A DNA stretch of 64,000 nucleotides. Origin: Streblospio benedicti (lineage: Eukaryota; Annelida; Polychaeta; Spionida; Spionidae). This document shows positions 24,660 to 39,600 of the stretch, piece after piece. The notes beneath the pieces were generated by a model that saw only the letters and a program-made list of their open reading frames with translations, ran no database searches and had not been told where the DNA came from. The stretch's first letter is position 1; the number at the start of each line of letters is the position of its first letter. Location of the stretch: the NCBI GenBank assembly GCA_019095985.1, contig CM032660.1:28158598-28222597 (forward strand). The letters run 5' to 3'. The position numbers and the translations under genes are program-made.

Positions 24660-27600
24660 GTAAAGATGACAATTGATAAAGAAGGACGATCAAGTTCACC
24701 AGTTCATCTTCATCTGGATGATTCCACCCCAGTACATGTCCACCTGAAAAAGCCAAAAAAGCCAATGTCAGTTCGCGTTGAGGTATGTGGAAAATTTCAT
24801 CTAATTTAATCTTTTGGTTATTCTAATTCAATACATATGAATAATAATTCATTAATCATTTTTCAATTTATTTATGTATATCATCAATAGTAACATATAC
24901 CCGTGCATTGAAGCGCCCTGCTCTTGTACTGGTATGTAGTATGCCGTTTTATTTATATAAAAATTGCATTACTGGTATACAAAAACAAATCTTTTTTTCC
25001 TCACAAAAAGATATATGTTTTAGATAAAAATTAACTTGATGAACGTGTCATTAAGTGGTATCACACTTATCCTTATTACTACCGTAGAATCTTCAATGAA
25101 GACACTCTCTAAAATGAGACCACCTCTATGATAGGACTTCATAAAGAGTCCAATGTAACACTAAAAAGAGGGCACCTCTCTATTGAGAACACTTGGATGG
25201 TCTTAATAGGGAGGTTCCACTGTATAGAAATATCAAAGAGTTTGAGATAATGTCTCATGTAACGACAATTAGCCGGCAGTTGTTCAAGACCGGAGCGTAA
25301 GTCAATTATTGAGCTGCTTCACCAGGTGGTTGATCAAATAACAGCGGAATATCATGGCTAGGTGCCTGTTCAATAAAATATGGTAATGCTGTTTCTTTTC
25401 TTTCAGACTCATGGCGAAGCTAAGGATAAAAAAGCTGCGACCAGTAACCTGAAACGTGCTGGTGCAACAGCCTCTGCTCGCAGCAAGAGTCCAGTTCGCC
25501 AGCCCTGGTACCCACCACCAGGCAAAACAAGAGTTGCGCAGAAGTATGCATGGCAGGTTAGTCACAATATGTCCGATTCACGTAAGTTCATGACACAAGG
25601 GTATCAAGCTTTTGAAGAACCTATGACCCTTTACTTTATACATCTTTCAAGTTGACTTCAAAACAAGGCTTATTACTACATCAATTAGCTTATACCTGTG
25701 GGGATGAAAAATCAAAGAGTTCAACTCTCAATTCTCATGCCCTATTCCTGTAAAAGTAAATACCCCCCATACTCCTACCTCTGCCAACTATTCAGCAGCA
25801 AATATTGCTTGCATATCATGGATCTAAAGCATCTGACTAAAGCATGTGACCATACTCACCACAGCACTCACCGCTGTACCACTGTTTTAATAGCCACAAT
25901 GACAAAGTTATGTTTCATTAAACAATTATGAAGTCTGCAAATAATTATGTAGGAATAATTTATTTCTTTGATACAGTGATCTTTGATATGGTGATTTTAT
26001 ATTTAGACAGTAAAAATGTAAATAAGTGACATTTAATTTGCCTCAAATGTCGACATATTGTTCATTTGATAGGATGAATGTATACCACTAACACTTGACA
26101 TGCAAAGTGAGTGTTCGACGCCAAGGCCAGAATGTCATGAATCAAGTTTACAATGGCATACTGAATTGATAGAGCAAATAGTAACACCACTTCATGTACC
26201 TCCAAGTTCAGTAACTTATAGTCCTCGAACTTCAACTCGCATTAGTTCTAGAAGTCCTCTGAAGCATTCACAAAGTCCTGAAAGTGGGAGAAATCATAGT
26301 CAAACACCTCCACTTCAGCTATGCGAAGAATGTTTGAATAACAATAATAACGGACAATCTCTAAACATATCTTTCAGTGTGAATGATGATAATGGAGAAT
26401 CTTCTCCCATATGTTCAAGTATGAATAATAATAACGAACAACCCCCTAACATGTGTTCAAGTAGGAATAATAACAATGAACAATCTCCTAACACATGTCC
26501 AGTACACGGTGATATTAGTAAAAGTTCTCCAAGAAATTATGGTCCAGTAGACATGAAACAAAAAAGAAGAGAAAGTCCAATACGCAAAGAAGTGCAACAG
26601 CTTGCTGAAAGTTCTAAATGGTATCCCGTGTTCAGTCCACCAGGCTCCCCAAGGTCACCACCAGTCCATGATCCATACCAAGCTGTTCACTTTGTGTATG
26701 GTACGTATGGAACTTCACGATTTACTGAAAGTAATCAGCAGAGACTTGCTGCAAAGTGGTGTGATTATCTGGGAGAGCGCTCAACACCAACACCCCGCAG
26801 TCCCAGAAAGCAAAGTCCAAGGGACGTGTCATTCTTTGAAAAGGTAGTTCTATTACCAAGACCAAAACCAAAGAGAACAGGCGAAGTATCACCAAAACAC
26901 AAGGAGAGATTGTGGCCACCATATAAGAAAAGAGGACGACAGAAAGGAAAAAAAGGTCGAAAGCCAGCCGAAAAGAATATAGAATTGTCATTGACATGGG
27001 AAAAATATCCTAAAAGTGTATCTATCTCATCTGTATATATATTGTTTCTTATGTTTAATTTTGTTTTGTTTTGATTTTCGTCAAGAGGTTTTTGGTTCTT
27101 ATTTGACTATTGAGTTTTCTTATATAACTCTCGAGATAATTTGATGCATTATTCTCATTAATTTCCAAGGAGCAGAGTCTTATGGTAGTGAGTTTATTTC
27201 TTGCTTGATCTTGGTACAGTGAAATATGTGACAATGTAGTTGATGTTGAAAATACCTCATTGAAAACAACATGTTTAAAAAAAATAGGTTTGAGGCAGAT
27301 GCATTTTGGGTAAACAAATGTAATCTGCATTCAATTTACAAATTTCAACACTTTATAGGGTCCTTCTCATCGTCTAGAAGTAACATCAGATGACGCTAAA
27401 GTGATAGGGCACACCATAGACATGGACACAGAAGATGAAGACCAGGAGCGCCATCGTATGCGCAAATACGAGAAGACTATAGACTCCTTGATGAATGAAG
27501 TTGGCACTTTAAAAAATGAGGTGGGCATGCATTGTGTTATTACAACTAAAGATTTATTATTTAACCATGTATAGAGATATAAGTATAGAGGCAATAATAA

Positions 27601-30600
27601 CTTTCGTTATACAATGAAACCTCCACTTCAGACTACTTCTCCATTGAGACCACTTCTATAATAAGACCCCTTTTGAACCTTTTCACTGTTCCAACCCATC
27701 ATAAAGCAACCAAAATGAGCCTCTGTATGAAACCACCTATATATTGAGACCACCTAACACCGGTCCCAAAGGTGGTCCTAAGAGAGAGATTCTACTGTAA
27801 ATGTCTTGATGTTTTAAATGAAATACAAATAATTTTTTAATTTTCTGTACTTGGGCGCCAAGCTTACTAAACATCATGCTCAAAATCACACTGTAATAAT
27901 GAGATTATTCCAATGCTAAACTAATAGCTTCTTGGATATTTGCATCTTCTATTTTCATGAATAATAATAGAATACAAAACACATGACATTGATAAGTACC
28001 ATTTACACCTCATTACTCTATACATTACCTGAAGCACACAGCCTATAACATACACACGTACACCTTTATTACATTTCATCCTTCTAAGAATCCATAGTTT
28101 AGTTTTTATGCTTTTTCTTTGAGCATTTTGTTGAGTATAATGGCAATGATAAATCTGTTCACTCGTAATGGCTATTGTGCTTGTGGATATATAATGGGGT
28201 GACACTGGGAAGATGTCGATTGCGCAGCAGGTGACAACTTGATTATGACGATTTCTAACAATATGTCTGCATTCATTGTCCAAAAACATTCACATAAAAA
28301 CCCATGGGTCTTAGGATGAAGCTTGGTCTTATCAAACAAATACTAGGCACTAATCACTATGAATATGTGATTGTAATCAGCTCTTAGGGGCACCTAATAA
28401 TTGCTCAAGTAAACGATTCTTGAGGGTAGGCTTTAGGCAAGTATAAGCCCTTCTGTAGATGTTTTCTGGTATATTGGGCTCATATTGATGAAACAAATTA
28501 CTTGGAAGACTCTTTCTGAAGCAAGCAGAAGTAATCTAACTCAAATGCTAATTTTAATTTACAAGAAAACTGCCTTGAAAAATTCGATGCATACTAAGTA
28601 GGATCTTTTTTTTTTTGGTGTCATAATTTTCATTTTAGAAACAGTTACATGTATTTGAATTTACTTTTCTTAGCCTGCACAAGTGTATTACAGCCAGGTA
28701 TGTTTTATAGTAAATTAAGAATTGCAAATTTTGTTACACAATGCATCGTACAATGCATCGTTAAGAAATATAGATGTGTTTTCTATTCTCTATACATTGC
28801 ATCCTCAAGAAATGGCAAATTTTTAAAAGCGATATGTCTAATAAATTTTTCATATGTATCAATCTACAAGAAATAGAAAAAGTTGGTGAGCTTAACGGAG
28901 ATTTCTACCAAATCATTGAAATTAAATTGAAGCGATAGAATTTCATATTGTAACCTATCTGTTAAGAATTTTCAAACGGATATGACTAAATGTTGTAAAG
29001 AAAATGGTTGATACATTAGATTGTATCAAAGTCTGGACCATTGAAATTACATATTGAAAGCAGTTAACGAACCTCAGTGTTAAAATAATACCATTTGTAA
29101 AAAAGCGTGAAATGGGTCTATAATATACAGGTAGATAGAAGTGATTGAAATTGAAAACTATTGAAACATTTTCAATATCATGCACCATAATTCAATCAAT
29201 ATTTTGGTAATTTGTCGATGTGGGAGTAAAAAAAAAAGATCAATAGTTTCCAGCATCTATCATGTAACGAGTGCTGTTACAAGATGCTCATCACATAACA
29301 TTCGTCACTGTCATGAAAAATCAATTTATATCTAATGAAATCTGACACTTGTTCATCATTTGGTTGATCAATATCATCAAGCATTATCGATCATCAACAT
29401 TATTAAGGTTTTCTCATTGCTGAATAACAAAAGATAAACATTCTTAAGTTTGTTAACATTGCAGAAGTTGCACATCATTGTAATTGATCAGTTATTTGAT
29501 TTTCAATGTTCAACATGTAAGACGTTCATAGTTGCATTTGATTATAAGCGAATGGGTAGTATCTTGTATATGCATGTGTGCAGTTTTATGAAATCGTTGC
29601 TTGTTTGCTTTTTTGCATCTTATTACCATTTAACTGTTCCAGATGCTCACTCCATTTTGAGGAAGCCCTTTGAGTATAATAACTTTTCCATTAATGTACA
29701 CCTGCTTTTTGCACAGGGGCAATTTATGGATGAAAATAAGAAGTTCAGTGTCAACTGTTGACTGTCTCTATGTATATATGTGATTCTGTGGCTAAATGGA
29801 TAGGGAGTTGGACTCTCTTGATCCGAAGGTCGTGGGTTCGATTCCCAATTGGGTCTGGTGGTGGGAGTTGAGCCAACTCACCCCTAACAGGTTGCACACT
29901 GACTGTGGTACCTACACATGAAATGGTACAGGTCAGGCGAGTGAATGCTAATGTGAGTAATTAGCATGTGTGTGCTACAGCAGCAAATGCTGCATGCAGC
30001 CAGTGTTGTATGCTCCCCAGGGAGTTGAGAAAGGTAAAAATAGAGTGCCAAAGACCTGGTGTAAATGAGTCGACTGAGCAGTACTCCTGGATATAATAGT
30101 AGACTATGAACTCCGACATTAAAATTTTTACATTTACATATGCTTATAGTTGCCACTGAACTTCTTATTTTGTCTATAAATCACCCCTGTGGTTTTTTTT
30201 TTGTGGGTTGTGTTGGTGTTTACAAGATACAGTTCACCAACCGTTATATTCTTACAGTAACAATGAATGAAAAGATATGCTATGAATGATGGGTCCAGTG
30301 TAGTTTGCGTTTTCACCACCAGGTTGAGCTCCAACGGTCACAGCAGGAGCTGGAGCGCAGCCGGCAGTACATGGAGGAGCAGACAGAGGAGCTGGAGGAG
30401 TACCGGCGTGAGCTGCAGGCCACCGAGATAGAGAACCGCCTGCTGCGCCGCTCCGTGGAGGACTCGTCCACGTGAGTATTGCTCACCACCTGCACACAAA
30501 ATGGCTCTGATTTGTTATTTATCATAGAGATTGCCTGGAATTAGTGTACTTCTAGTGTTCAGTAGATACAAATATCAATAACATTTCTTGATTGAAACAG

Positions 30601-33600
30601 CATGAATAAGTTTTAGATGGGAGGTTAGAAGCCTAAATTGCTTTTCAATGAAAGTACCACACTAGATAGTAACACTACATAACAGTCAAATCTGTGTTTT
30701 TTGTCACTGAACCTTATTGATGCTGCATGTCAACTTGGCAGGTTTGAGCGTGACCGGCTACAGGCCGAGAGAGATGTTCTGATGAAGAAGCTGGTAGAGG
30801 TGGAGCTGGATGGGCAAGCAGCATCCAAGCAAGTCTCGTCCCTCCGTGATATGATCCGCCGCCTCAGGGAGGTGAGTATTTAAATCCGCTCACATTACAC
30901 TAGTTGGACCAGTGACATTCACTTAAACTTACCGCATTAAATCCAGATTGTAATGATTGTTTCTTTCCAACTGTATTGTGCAAAATAGCTGGGGGAAAAA
31001 GGTTTCATTCTGCTATGTATTCATAACTAAGTGTTATTCTATATGTGCTTATGCTGTATGTAGGAGTGTATAAAAAGGTTTCTTTATTTTATGGTTCACT
31101 TTTATTCAGGCTTTCAAACTTTCAAACATGTTTACAAAAAGATTTGATATACTACTTTTACAGAAATTGCCTGAAAGTGAAAGTAATGAGAATCTGATTT
31201 CATACTTTGAGCAAGAATTGATAAAAGCTCAAGTGATGCAGCTAAATATTGTAGCAGGATGTAAAGACCAGTTAGGACAGCAGACTGTAGGAAAAAACGA
31301 AGGGGCAACAGTACAACCATGCGATCTGGAAGGTGGATATGAAAAAGTCACTGTTAAAATAGCCTCACCCTCACCCAGATCAAAAAAGGAAGAAGACTTC
31401 CTTTTAATGAAGGAAGCAAGTCTTGCAGCAGACTTAATGAAACATATCCAAGACTCTAGTCAGAAAGACACATTTATGGAAAGTGTTGCAAAGAAATATA
31501 AATATAAATATGAGGAATGTGCCTCAAAGTTCAATGAGGTAGATTCTACTAGTTAAGCTATGAATTTGTTTTATTCATGTTTATTATTGCCTTATTGTTA
31601 TGTCTTGCAATTTTCTTTTGATTTAAACTTTGTATATAATAGAAAGCAACACTGTATTAGGAGAAATACAATTATAGCTTCTTTTCGACAAGGAGGAAAT
31701 ACAATTATAGATTCATTCTCTCTGTAATAGACAAGTAATAATACTAGTATATAGAATAATGTCATTTGTGACTATTAATAGATGCAAAGAATTAAAGTCA
31801 AAACAAGTTGAAAAATGCAATTACCAGCATGAATGCAGGGTTGAACATTAAGGAATGCCCGATGGCCCTGTGCCACTAATTCAGGCTTGTTTTGGGTCAC
31901 TCTTTGTGTCAGTAGGCAGAATTCTATATGCTTTTCAATATGAATATGAAATTGTTTTATCATCTGGAATGCGAGTGTGATAGTGTTGTGAATCCATTAA
32001 TATCTGTCAAACGTAGTATTCTGACCCGGAATGCTTCAATGTTATTTTATGTTTTTTTTCGTCAAATAAGTTAACAAAAATCATATTCACAATAGCCATT
32101 TTCAACAATCTGACTCACAATCACATATATATAGATGATATCTATCTGATTTTAAACAATTCTACCCAAAACTGATTCCCTATCGCTACGCTTCCTGATC
32201 AAAACATGTTAACATAACCGTGTAACATTTTACCTTCAGGAGAAGCGGCTAAGCTCTTCTGACGCGGTGATGCTGTCTAAGCAGCGTGAGCTGTTGCTCG
32301 ACCGCCTTGCCGACTTTGAGGAGACGAACCGTGCACTGCGCGGGCTGCTGCGGGAACGCCACGAGGAGGAAGGCGTCAGTGTGCGCCTCGCCGAGCAGCG
32401 AGATGTGCTGCTGCGCAAGTTAGCAGAGACCGAGGATAGGGTGCAGGTTAGTATGGCAACTGCCCTTCAACACTAAATAAGCTTAGACTCAAATTTTGAG
32501 GACTTGCCTTTATTGCGTTATTTTCTGAACACATACTGATTCCAGTCCTACCTTAAACACGCGTTTGTCACTTTGGGAGATGCTTTTCATTTTGCATTGT
32601 GTTAAATATGCCACAAGTGCTTTATACTAGTAATACAGACACATTAGAAGAATTATACTTTAGTAGAACAGACCCCAATGGCTAACCCATATAAGTGATA
32701 TAGCTACATAAAATTTTTAACCACAGAAATTAGCTGCAGCAAACCCTGAATGTGCAAAAGCCCTTGGCATCCCAATATGCTCATGCCAAGGAAGTCCTGC
32801 ATCTTCACCAGAAAAATCACCACTTCCATGTAGAGCACGACATGATAATTCAGAAATAGCTGAATCTCCGGAAGATGTTGATTTTGAGGTCATTAGATAG
32901 TTAAGACCATAGATGCTAAGTCATTCAATTTGTGAACATTTTTTTCTTGGAGTATTATTTTATTAGAGTCATTACGATGGATGGATTGTAAATTATTTTT
33001 ATATACATGTAAGTGTAAGTTACTTAGGCAACTCTCTTTTTGATAATACATGTGTACATGTATTTTCCGTTCAAGTGCACCAATGTTTTTTTCTTGTTTG
33101 TTATAAATATATAAGTTGGGAAATCTTGGATGTGAACTTAAATGAAAGCTATCAAGCATGTAAGCATGTATACATGTACCTATATTGGATTCACCTTTGA
33201 GCACGACATTAAGCATAGTAACATTGACACATACCATCAGGACTAATTAGTTGGCAGTCTTTTGCCTTGAGGGTTTCATGATTAGATCATAGTGTCTTGG
33301 CTGCTTCAAATGAGTAGCATGAATTGATTAGATTTACAAATCAATATATCTTGAAGTGCATGCTCAATGCACCTGTGAATCGGCAGAAAGAATGCCAAGA
33401 TTAATGTATAGGACCTTGTATAAGCAAACTGTTACTAATCTAATTGTATCTTATATTATTGCTATTTATTTTTATCTCAACTTATTAATCCAAATAAGAA
33501 ACTCAGAAACATAAAACACAGAACATGAACTGCCTCAATAAAACATACAAAACTTACATTTACTTCCTTTGTTAAAGACGCATTGCAACAAAATATATTG

Positions 33601-36600
33601 ATACTTTTGCCTGGATGGAAACTTCTACTAGTTGCCTTCTCTACCTGATGTGACAAATATTTCAACTAATTCAACTTACAACACGAGCCATATAAAGACC
33701 TGCAAAAAAACTATAAAAGCTCAGAATCTGTTTATTTGGGTGGATAGCAAAACATTCAAGTACTTGGCACTAGAAAGTGACATGTGTTTTAATCATGTAG
33801 GAGTTGCGTAAGGAGAACCTGGAGCGTGAGCGCCGGCTGGTCGACCTGTCCATGCAAGCCGACGCCCAGAAGGAGGAGAACGTGGCCATCAACTCACTGC
33901 AGTCGTCCCTCGAGGCGACACGCGGACACCTGCAGAAGCAGCTCCGCCAGAAGGAGGCTGACTGCAACCGCATGGCGGTCCAGATCAGAGTAAGTATTGA
34001 AGGTTTGCTAAGCGTTCATAGATTAAGTGATAGGGATGGTAGAGTGCACAGTTGGAAGATACACTGTTCATCTACTTGTAAATAGAACAGTAGAACCTCC
34101 AATTAAGACTACCTCTGTATTGTGACTACCTCAGTAATAGGACCACTTTTCTCAGTCCGAAACGTTCATAATGCTACCGGAATGAACCTCTGTTTAGAGT
34201 TCACTTATCTATTAAAACCACCTAAACTGATCCCAAAGATGGTTCTAATAGAGAAGTTCTACTGTACATGCTTCCATAACATGAGTAATAGGTGATGAGA
34301 GTTTCATGGTCTGTTTTAGAGCCTCGAGTCCCAGCTAGCTCAAGAGCGTATTGAGGTGGATCATCTCCAGCAGCTGCTCAATACTGCCAAAGAGAAGGCT
34401 GACCATGACAAGGAAGCGCTCAAGAAAGCCACTCGGTCAGTAGCAATGTTTGTTGTGTCATAGTGTGCAAAATGGCAACAACTTAGATCACTGATCTACA
34501 TTTCGTGCACTTCTTTCTCCTGTTGATCTTCGTCCAAATCAATTTCAAACTTTGTTTCTAGAGTCTAAATAATCTGTTGCCTTTGAGAATAAACCAGTCC
34601 AAAGTTTTCAACTGTTTTTTTTTTTCATCAAATTTTTTTTTGTAACTAATGAACAAAATGGACTATGTTACCACTTACTGCCTGTTATCCTTGCTACATT
34701 ATCGCTTTAGAAAGTTCTAATTTGTTCATTGTACAGTTTTGCTTCCACTTTCTCGCACTGCTTTTATGTAGTCTTTTATTTTGTTAGCATCATGGTTTAT
34801 TCAGATGTTTATTCTCAGTTGTGGTTATCAATTTATTCATTTGTGTTCACTCATAACCTAAAAATGTGCGTATCAATGTGGATCCTTTCATGTAATCCTA
34901 TAACTTGCATCACAATCACAATTATCATTATGTGTATTGGAGTCACATACACTGTATTTACGTAAATTATTGTAAAAACTGTATACTGAGTTCAGTGTGC
35001 AGTGTTCTCCAGTGTAACAATGTATATACATGTGCATGTACTTCTAAGCTTGAGGAGGGTTCTTCAGTGATGAACATTCATAGGCAGATCCAGTGAGGGG
35101 GTGGGGTGGGGCACAGGGGGGTACACCACCTTTTCTGAAAACGTGGATCTGCCAGTGAACATTCATTTACGATTTTTTTTTTTTTTCAAGTGTTTTAGTT
35201 TCTGAATTGCAACCGCCATCATCAAATTAGTGATACTTTTCAAAACAATCCTAAAAATTCCTAAACCAATTGTATTGAAAGGAAAAGAATGTGTGCAAGT
35301 TATAGCATGATGGTTATATGGCCTCCCTCCTGCCACTACAGGGTCCAGAAACAGCGTGCTAGCAAGTCTGAGGATGCCTTGGAGCAGATAAATGCCCAAA
35401 TGCTTGAAAAGGACCAACAGATCAGTGAGCTACAAGCCGAGCTAAATGCTTTCCGCTCACAGCTTCAAAAGACTGACAAAGAAAAGTCACATAGTTCTTC
35501 AGAAAATCTGTCCCTCAAAGCGTAAGTTTAATAAGCATATGATAGTTTCTATAGTTGTAAAAACAGTGCTATATTTGAGCATTGTAAGAAATAGACTTGC
35601 TAGTAAGTAGTCAGGTGAGTTAAGTTTAACAGAAAGATGGAAAATGTTAAGATGAATTATAGATCTATAGTCTACTTATAATTCAGAAATGTATGATATG
35701 CAATTACCGAATTCATCAGACTCGTATCATCAATAGGATATAGGTTTAGGGTACAGCAGGGAGCATCAATTATTTAGAAAATTAATTCTTCAATAGATTA
35801 TTGGTACTGTACATCATGTGAATTATCATTTGCATTGCTTTGTTTTTTCTCTTGTTATAGGAATATTTAAATGCATCTGTCATGTGTATATATAATGATT
35901 TGTCTCTTAGTCACAAAGCACACACATATGTCTCACTTAATCCCTTAGCATGATTGTATTCTAACTAAATTATAGTCTTGCCATTTTATTTATATATGTA
36001 CCCTAATTGCCTGTGTGGCAATTAGTAGTATAATTCTTAAGAACTGTGTGATGTTCCAATTGATACCTGTTCTTACTATGAAAACATTTTTCAAAGTAAA
36101 TTTCTGAGTAATGAGTTTGTTATGCCAATAGTTACTCATGTTGATAATTAGTGACAATGACATATCAAGTAAAGAGATAACTAGAATAGCAGTGTTAATT
36201 TGAGATACAGACATGCCATAGGTATGATGATTATGTACACTTCTCCACACATGCCTGAAGCGAGGAAATATGTAACACCTAGCCTTCATGATTTCTGTAT
36301 AGTGCTTGTATATAAGGGCATAAATGGGAATAATTATTTACTGAGGGCTGATATTTTTGCCTATAGACGAGTGGCAGAGTTAGAGTCGATGATGTCTCGG
36401 ATCAAAGAAGATTCCAGAATTCAGATAGACCAGCAAAATCGATTAGCCCAGGAGAAGTCGTCAGAGGCTTCACAATATCGCCTCGAAAATGACCGTCTCA
36501 TGGTAGGTTCTATGAAGTGTTTGTTGGTCTATGGACAAATGAGTGTGACTGCTCAGGGCTTAATGTTAGAGGGTGCCAAGGCATGTGACAACTTTTCATT

Positions 36601-39600
36601 ACATGCCAAACTGGGCACCCAATACAAAAAATTTATGATCAGGCTCTACAAACGTTTTTCTATATTAGTTGACATGGAATAAAATTATTGATGTTTCCAA
36701 CATGTCTTTTGATAGATTATTTAGATAATCTTACATTCATTCAATCATATTTCCCATTTTTAAAATAATGTAAAAATTTAACCTTGACACATTAATCATG
36801 TTAAAACATTGATTCCCATGAGACATATCTATGAATTTCGTGAAGAAGACTTAATTTTGAAAACTAAAAAATTTTAATGACTTTAGTATTGAATTGGATT
36901 GCAGGCCTATCTGAACAAGTCTGCTATACTTGAAACATCAAATTATAATTACAGATATGTTAGAATCTAAAACCCTACAGGACTTTGATCCTGATACTGA
37001 GCTTGGGCACCTAAATATTTTTCCAGCCCTTATTCCAGGCTATATTCAGCCATCAGCATGCTTGAAAGGGCACCTATTTTCTACAGTTAACATTAAGCCC
37101 TGTAGTGTCCATATAATGCTTTGTTCCATTTATAGACTTGAAGTGAAGTAACAGGAGTTGAATTAAATTGCTTAGCTTCTTGGAGACTTAGTAGCTTTCT
37201 TATGATTTATTTTGCCCGAGAATAATCCAAGTGTTTATTGTCATAGGCAAATATGATTCAATACTAATGGGATCAGTATTAGTTGTCTCTTCATCCAAGA
37301 AACTAAGTTAGATACCAATATGCCAACCATAATAATTACTCTGCTTATTTGTGTGACATATGCGCATTATTGTTTTTTAACATTTTACTCTACACTGTTT
37401 TTTTCTAATTATTGGTGGATGTGGATGTGAGTGATGCATAAGAACTCTATCGATGATAATTGATTACTCTAACATTAATATAGATAGCACCCTTTTTGTA
37501 CCTGTATATTGTATGTGTGATATTTCTTGACACCTATATTTAAATACGTATGTTAGCACAAAAATGCAGCAAAATTTGCTCAATGAAAGAAAATGTTTAT
37601 TAAAGTAGATATAATATTCTATCAGTACTTCCAATATTACCGGTAGTACACTTTATTTTACATAACTTTTCTCATGATAGTCAAGTTTTCTTTTCTTTCA
37701 TTGATCACATTTGTAAAATACATTGCAAAGGTAAATAGATACACGTAACAACAAAAAGCTTTGACAAAAATGATTTTTTATTTGTTTAAAATGAGGGAGT
37801 TCATTAGGCTGTGCGTATGTCATTGTCATGTAAAACATCTATTGGAGTTAAGCATGTCGAGCTTTTTTTTCTCTTTAATTTTTTGCTATCAAAAATCTGA
37901 TTACGTATTTCTATGGCTGTCTAATGAGATATCCGACCGAATTAAATGTTATGCAATATGTACAGGTATAACGGATAGGATGAATATATCCATGAGGATT
38001 GATAATGATGATTTTAGTCAGAAATAAATTTCTGATAGGAGTTTTGTACAAGTTTGCTTTCGCAATATTACTATTACATTGATTGTACACATTTACACAT
38101 CTTTGATTCTTGTTCATCAATTATTGATCTAACTTTTCATTCATTCTTTCATGTCTCTGAAAACAATCTTTAATTTGAGTTTGTAGTCCTGTTACTGATA
38201 TTCCTTGTAATTATGGTTTGTTTTCTGACTGGTATGTTGGGTTGTTGAAGGTAATATTGTGAAAGTAGGTGCACCCTCGATCATATGTTTTACTGTAGGT
38301 TACTGTTGGTACTTTGGAAGACAAACTTGCAACCACGGATGCAGAGATGGGTCAACTGCGGGCAAACTTGAGACAATACGAGAATCTCGTGGAGGAGTAC
38401 AGAGGACAGGTACAGTATTTTACAGTAATATATTTATATACAGTGCCTGATTAATGTTTTGTTGGGGGCCCTGAAGTGATTCAAAGTTGGGCACTGTATC
38501 ACAAGTCACGACCTTCTTTGTCCCTACTCGCTATATAATTAAATATGGTTTATGTGTAAATAAGATGGCATGAGGGCTGGAAAATTGTATACTGTACAGG
38601 TTGTAATCTTTCAGCAGATTTTGTTGTCTTGAATGAGAAATATAAATATTGGCGGCCTCTTCTGGTTTGCTGCATTCAAGTAAGCTATTTTGTGTAAACA
38701 ATTTGGCAAAATCTCGGGCCGGCCCCCTAATATATTTACAAGGGACCTCATATTATGTGGTGAGTTGTGTAAGAACCAAAATCTGGGAGTCCTCTAAATG
38801 TTGTAGGGCCCTGACTCCGGACTGCTCAGCCCCCACCTGGCTCACTGTATATATTATACCATTGTTTGGTTGTTAGGAAAAAAAGCTATGTATAATATAT
38901 CTTAACTTTATGGGTTTTTTTGGAAAGCCCATCATGATGCCCTGGGATCCAAGTCAGAGTTTGATCAAGTGTGATTCAGTCATTAATTTACATCATTAAG
39001 TTGCTACATCACATGTATATGCATGAAGAATTACACACTTGCTGCGAAAATAATGCCTTTACTTCATCAAATGAAATATTGATTACAAAATGGGTTGATG
39101 TCCTCATACTCAGTTTTGCTGACTTGGATGTGCTTGATATTTTAAAACATTTTTTCAAATCAGGACTGAGACATCTGTTGCTAATAGGCATCTTGCACAT
39201 GCATAAAGTGAATGAATTCAAACAGTGGGCATGTTGGTCTTTGATTGAAACTCAAGTTGATACAAAGGTTCACCACCTTGTTCAATAGAATTTATCTATG
39301 CAAGAAAATAGTTGAATCTAAAATTTTATTTCAAGATTGAGATATAATGAAAGCATACAAGTTTTGTTTCTTTTAGCTAACATTACTTCGTGAAAGGGTA
39401 AACATATGCTATATTATTTCCCCGGTAAGCATCTAGAAAGAATATATTGATGTATGAAATTGTCAATATATATTGTCATAAATTTTCAGTGAAGTAGCAA
39501 AACAATGCATGCATGAAATCAATCATTGAGAATGTCTATGAACATTTTTTTTAATAATAGCTAGTGAATATTACATATGTATTTGTAGACTTTTTATAAC

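Noticed and set aside
29450-29761. Another ODF2 cassette (103 codons) after TTGCAG
   Set aside because: Open and phase-compatible but hydrophobic and Cys/Phe-rich with no clear donor; unlike the charged candidates kept.
29781-29855. A functional tRNA gene
   Set aside because: A and B boxes are good, but the anticodon loop is too long and an unrelated body follows, so it is a SINE head.
36503-36682. 60-codon open extension after core exon 36367-36502
   Set aside because: The strong donor ATG/GTAGGT and the match of the next exon to human ODF2 make read-through unlikely.
38971-39288. Another ODF2 cassette (about 95 codons) with AAG/GTTCAC donor
   Set aside because: Acceptor is purine-rich and weak, and composition is not convincing; worth including when RNA-seq is checked.
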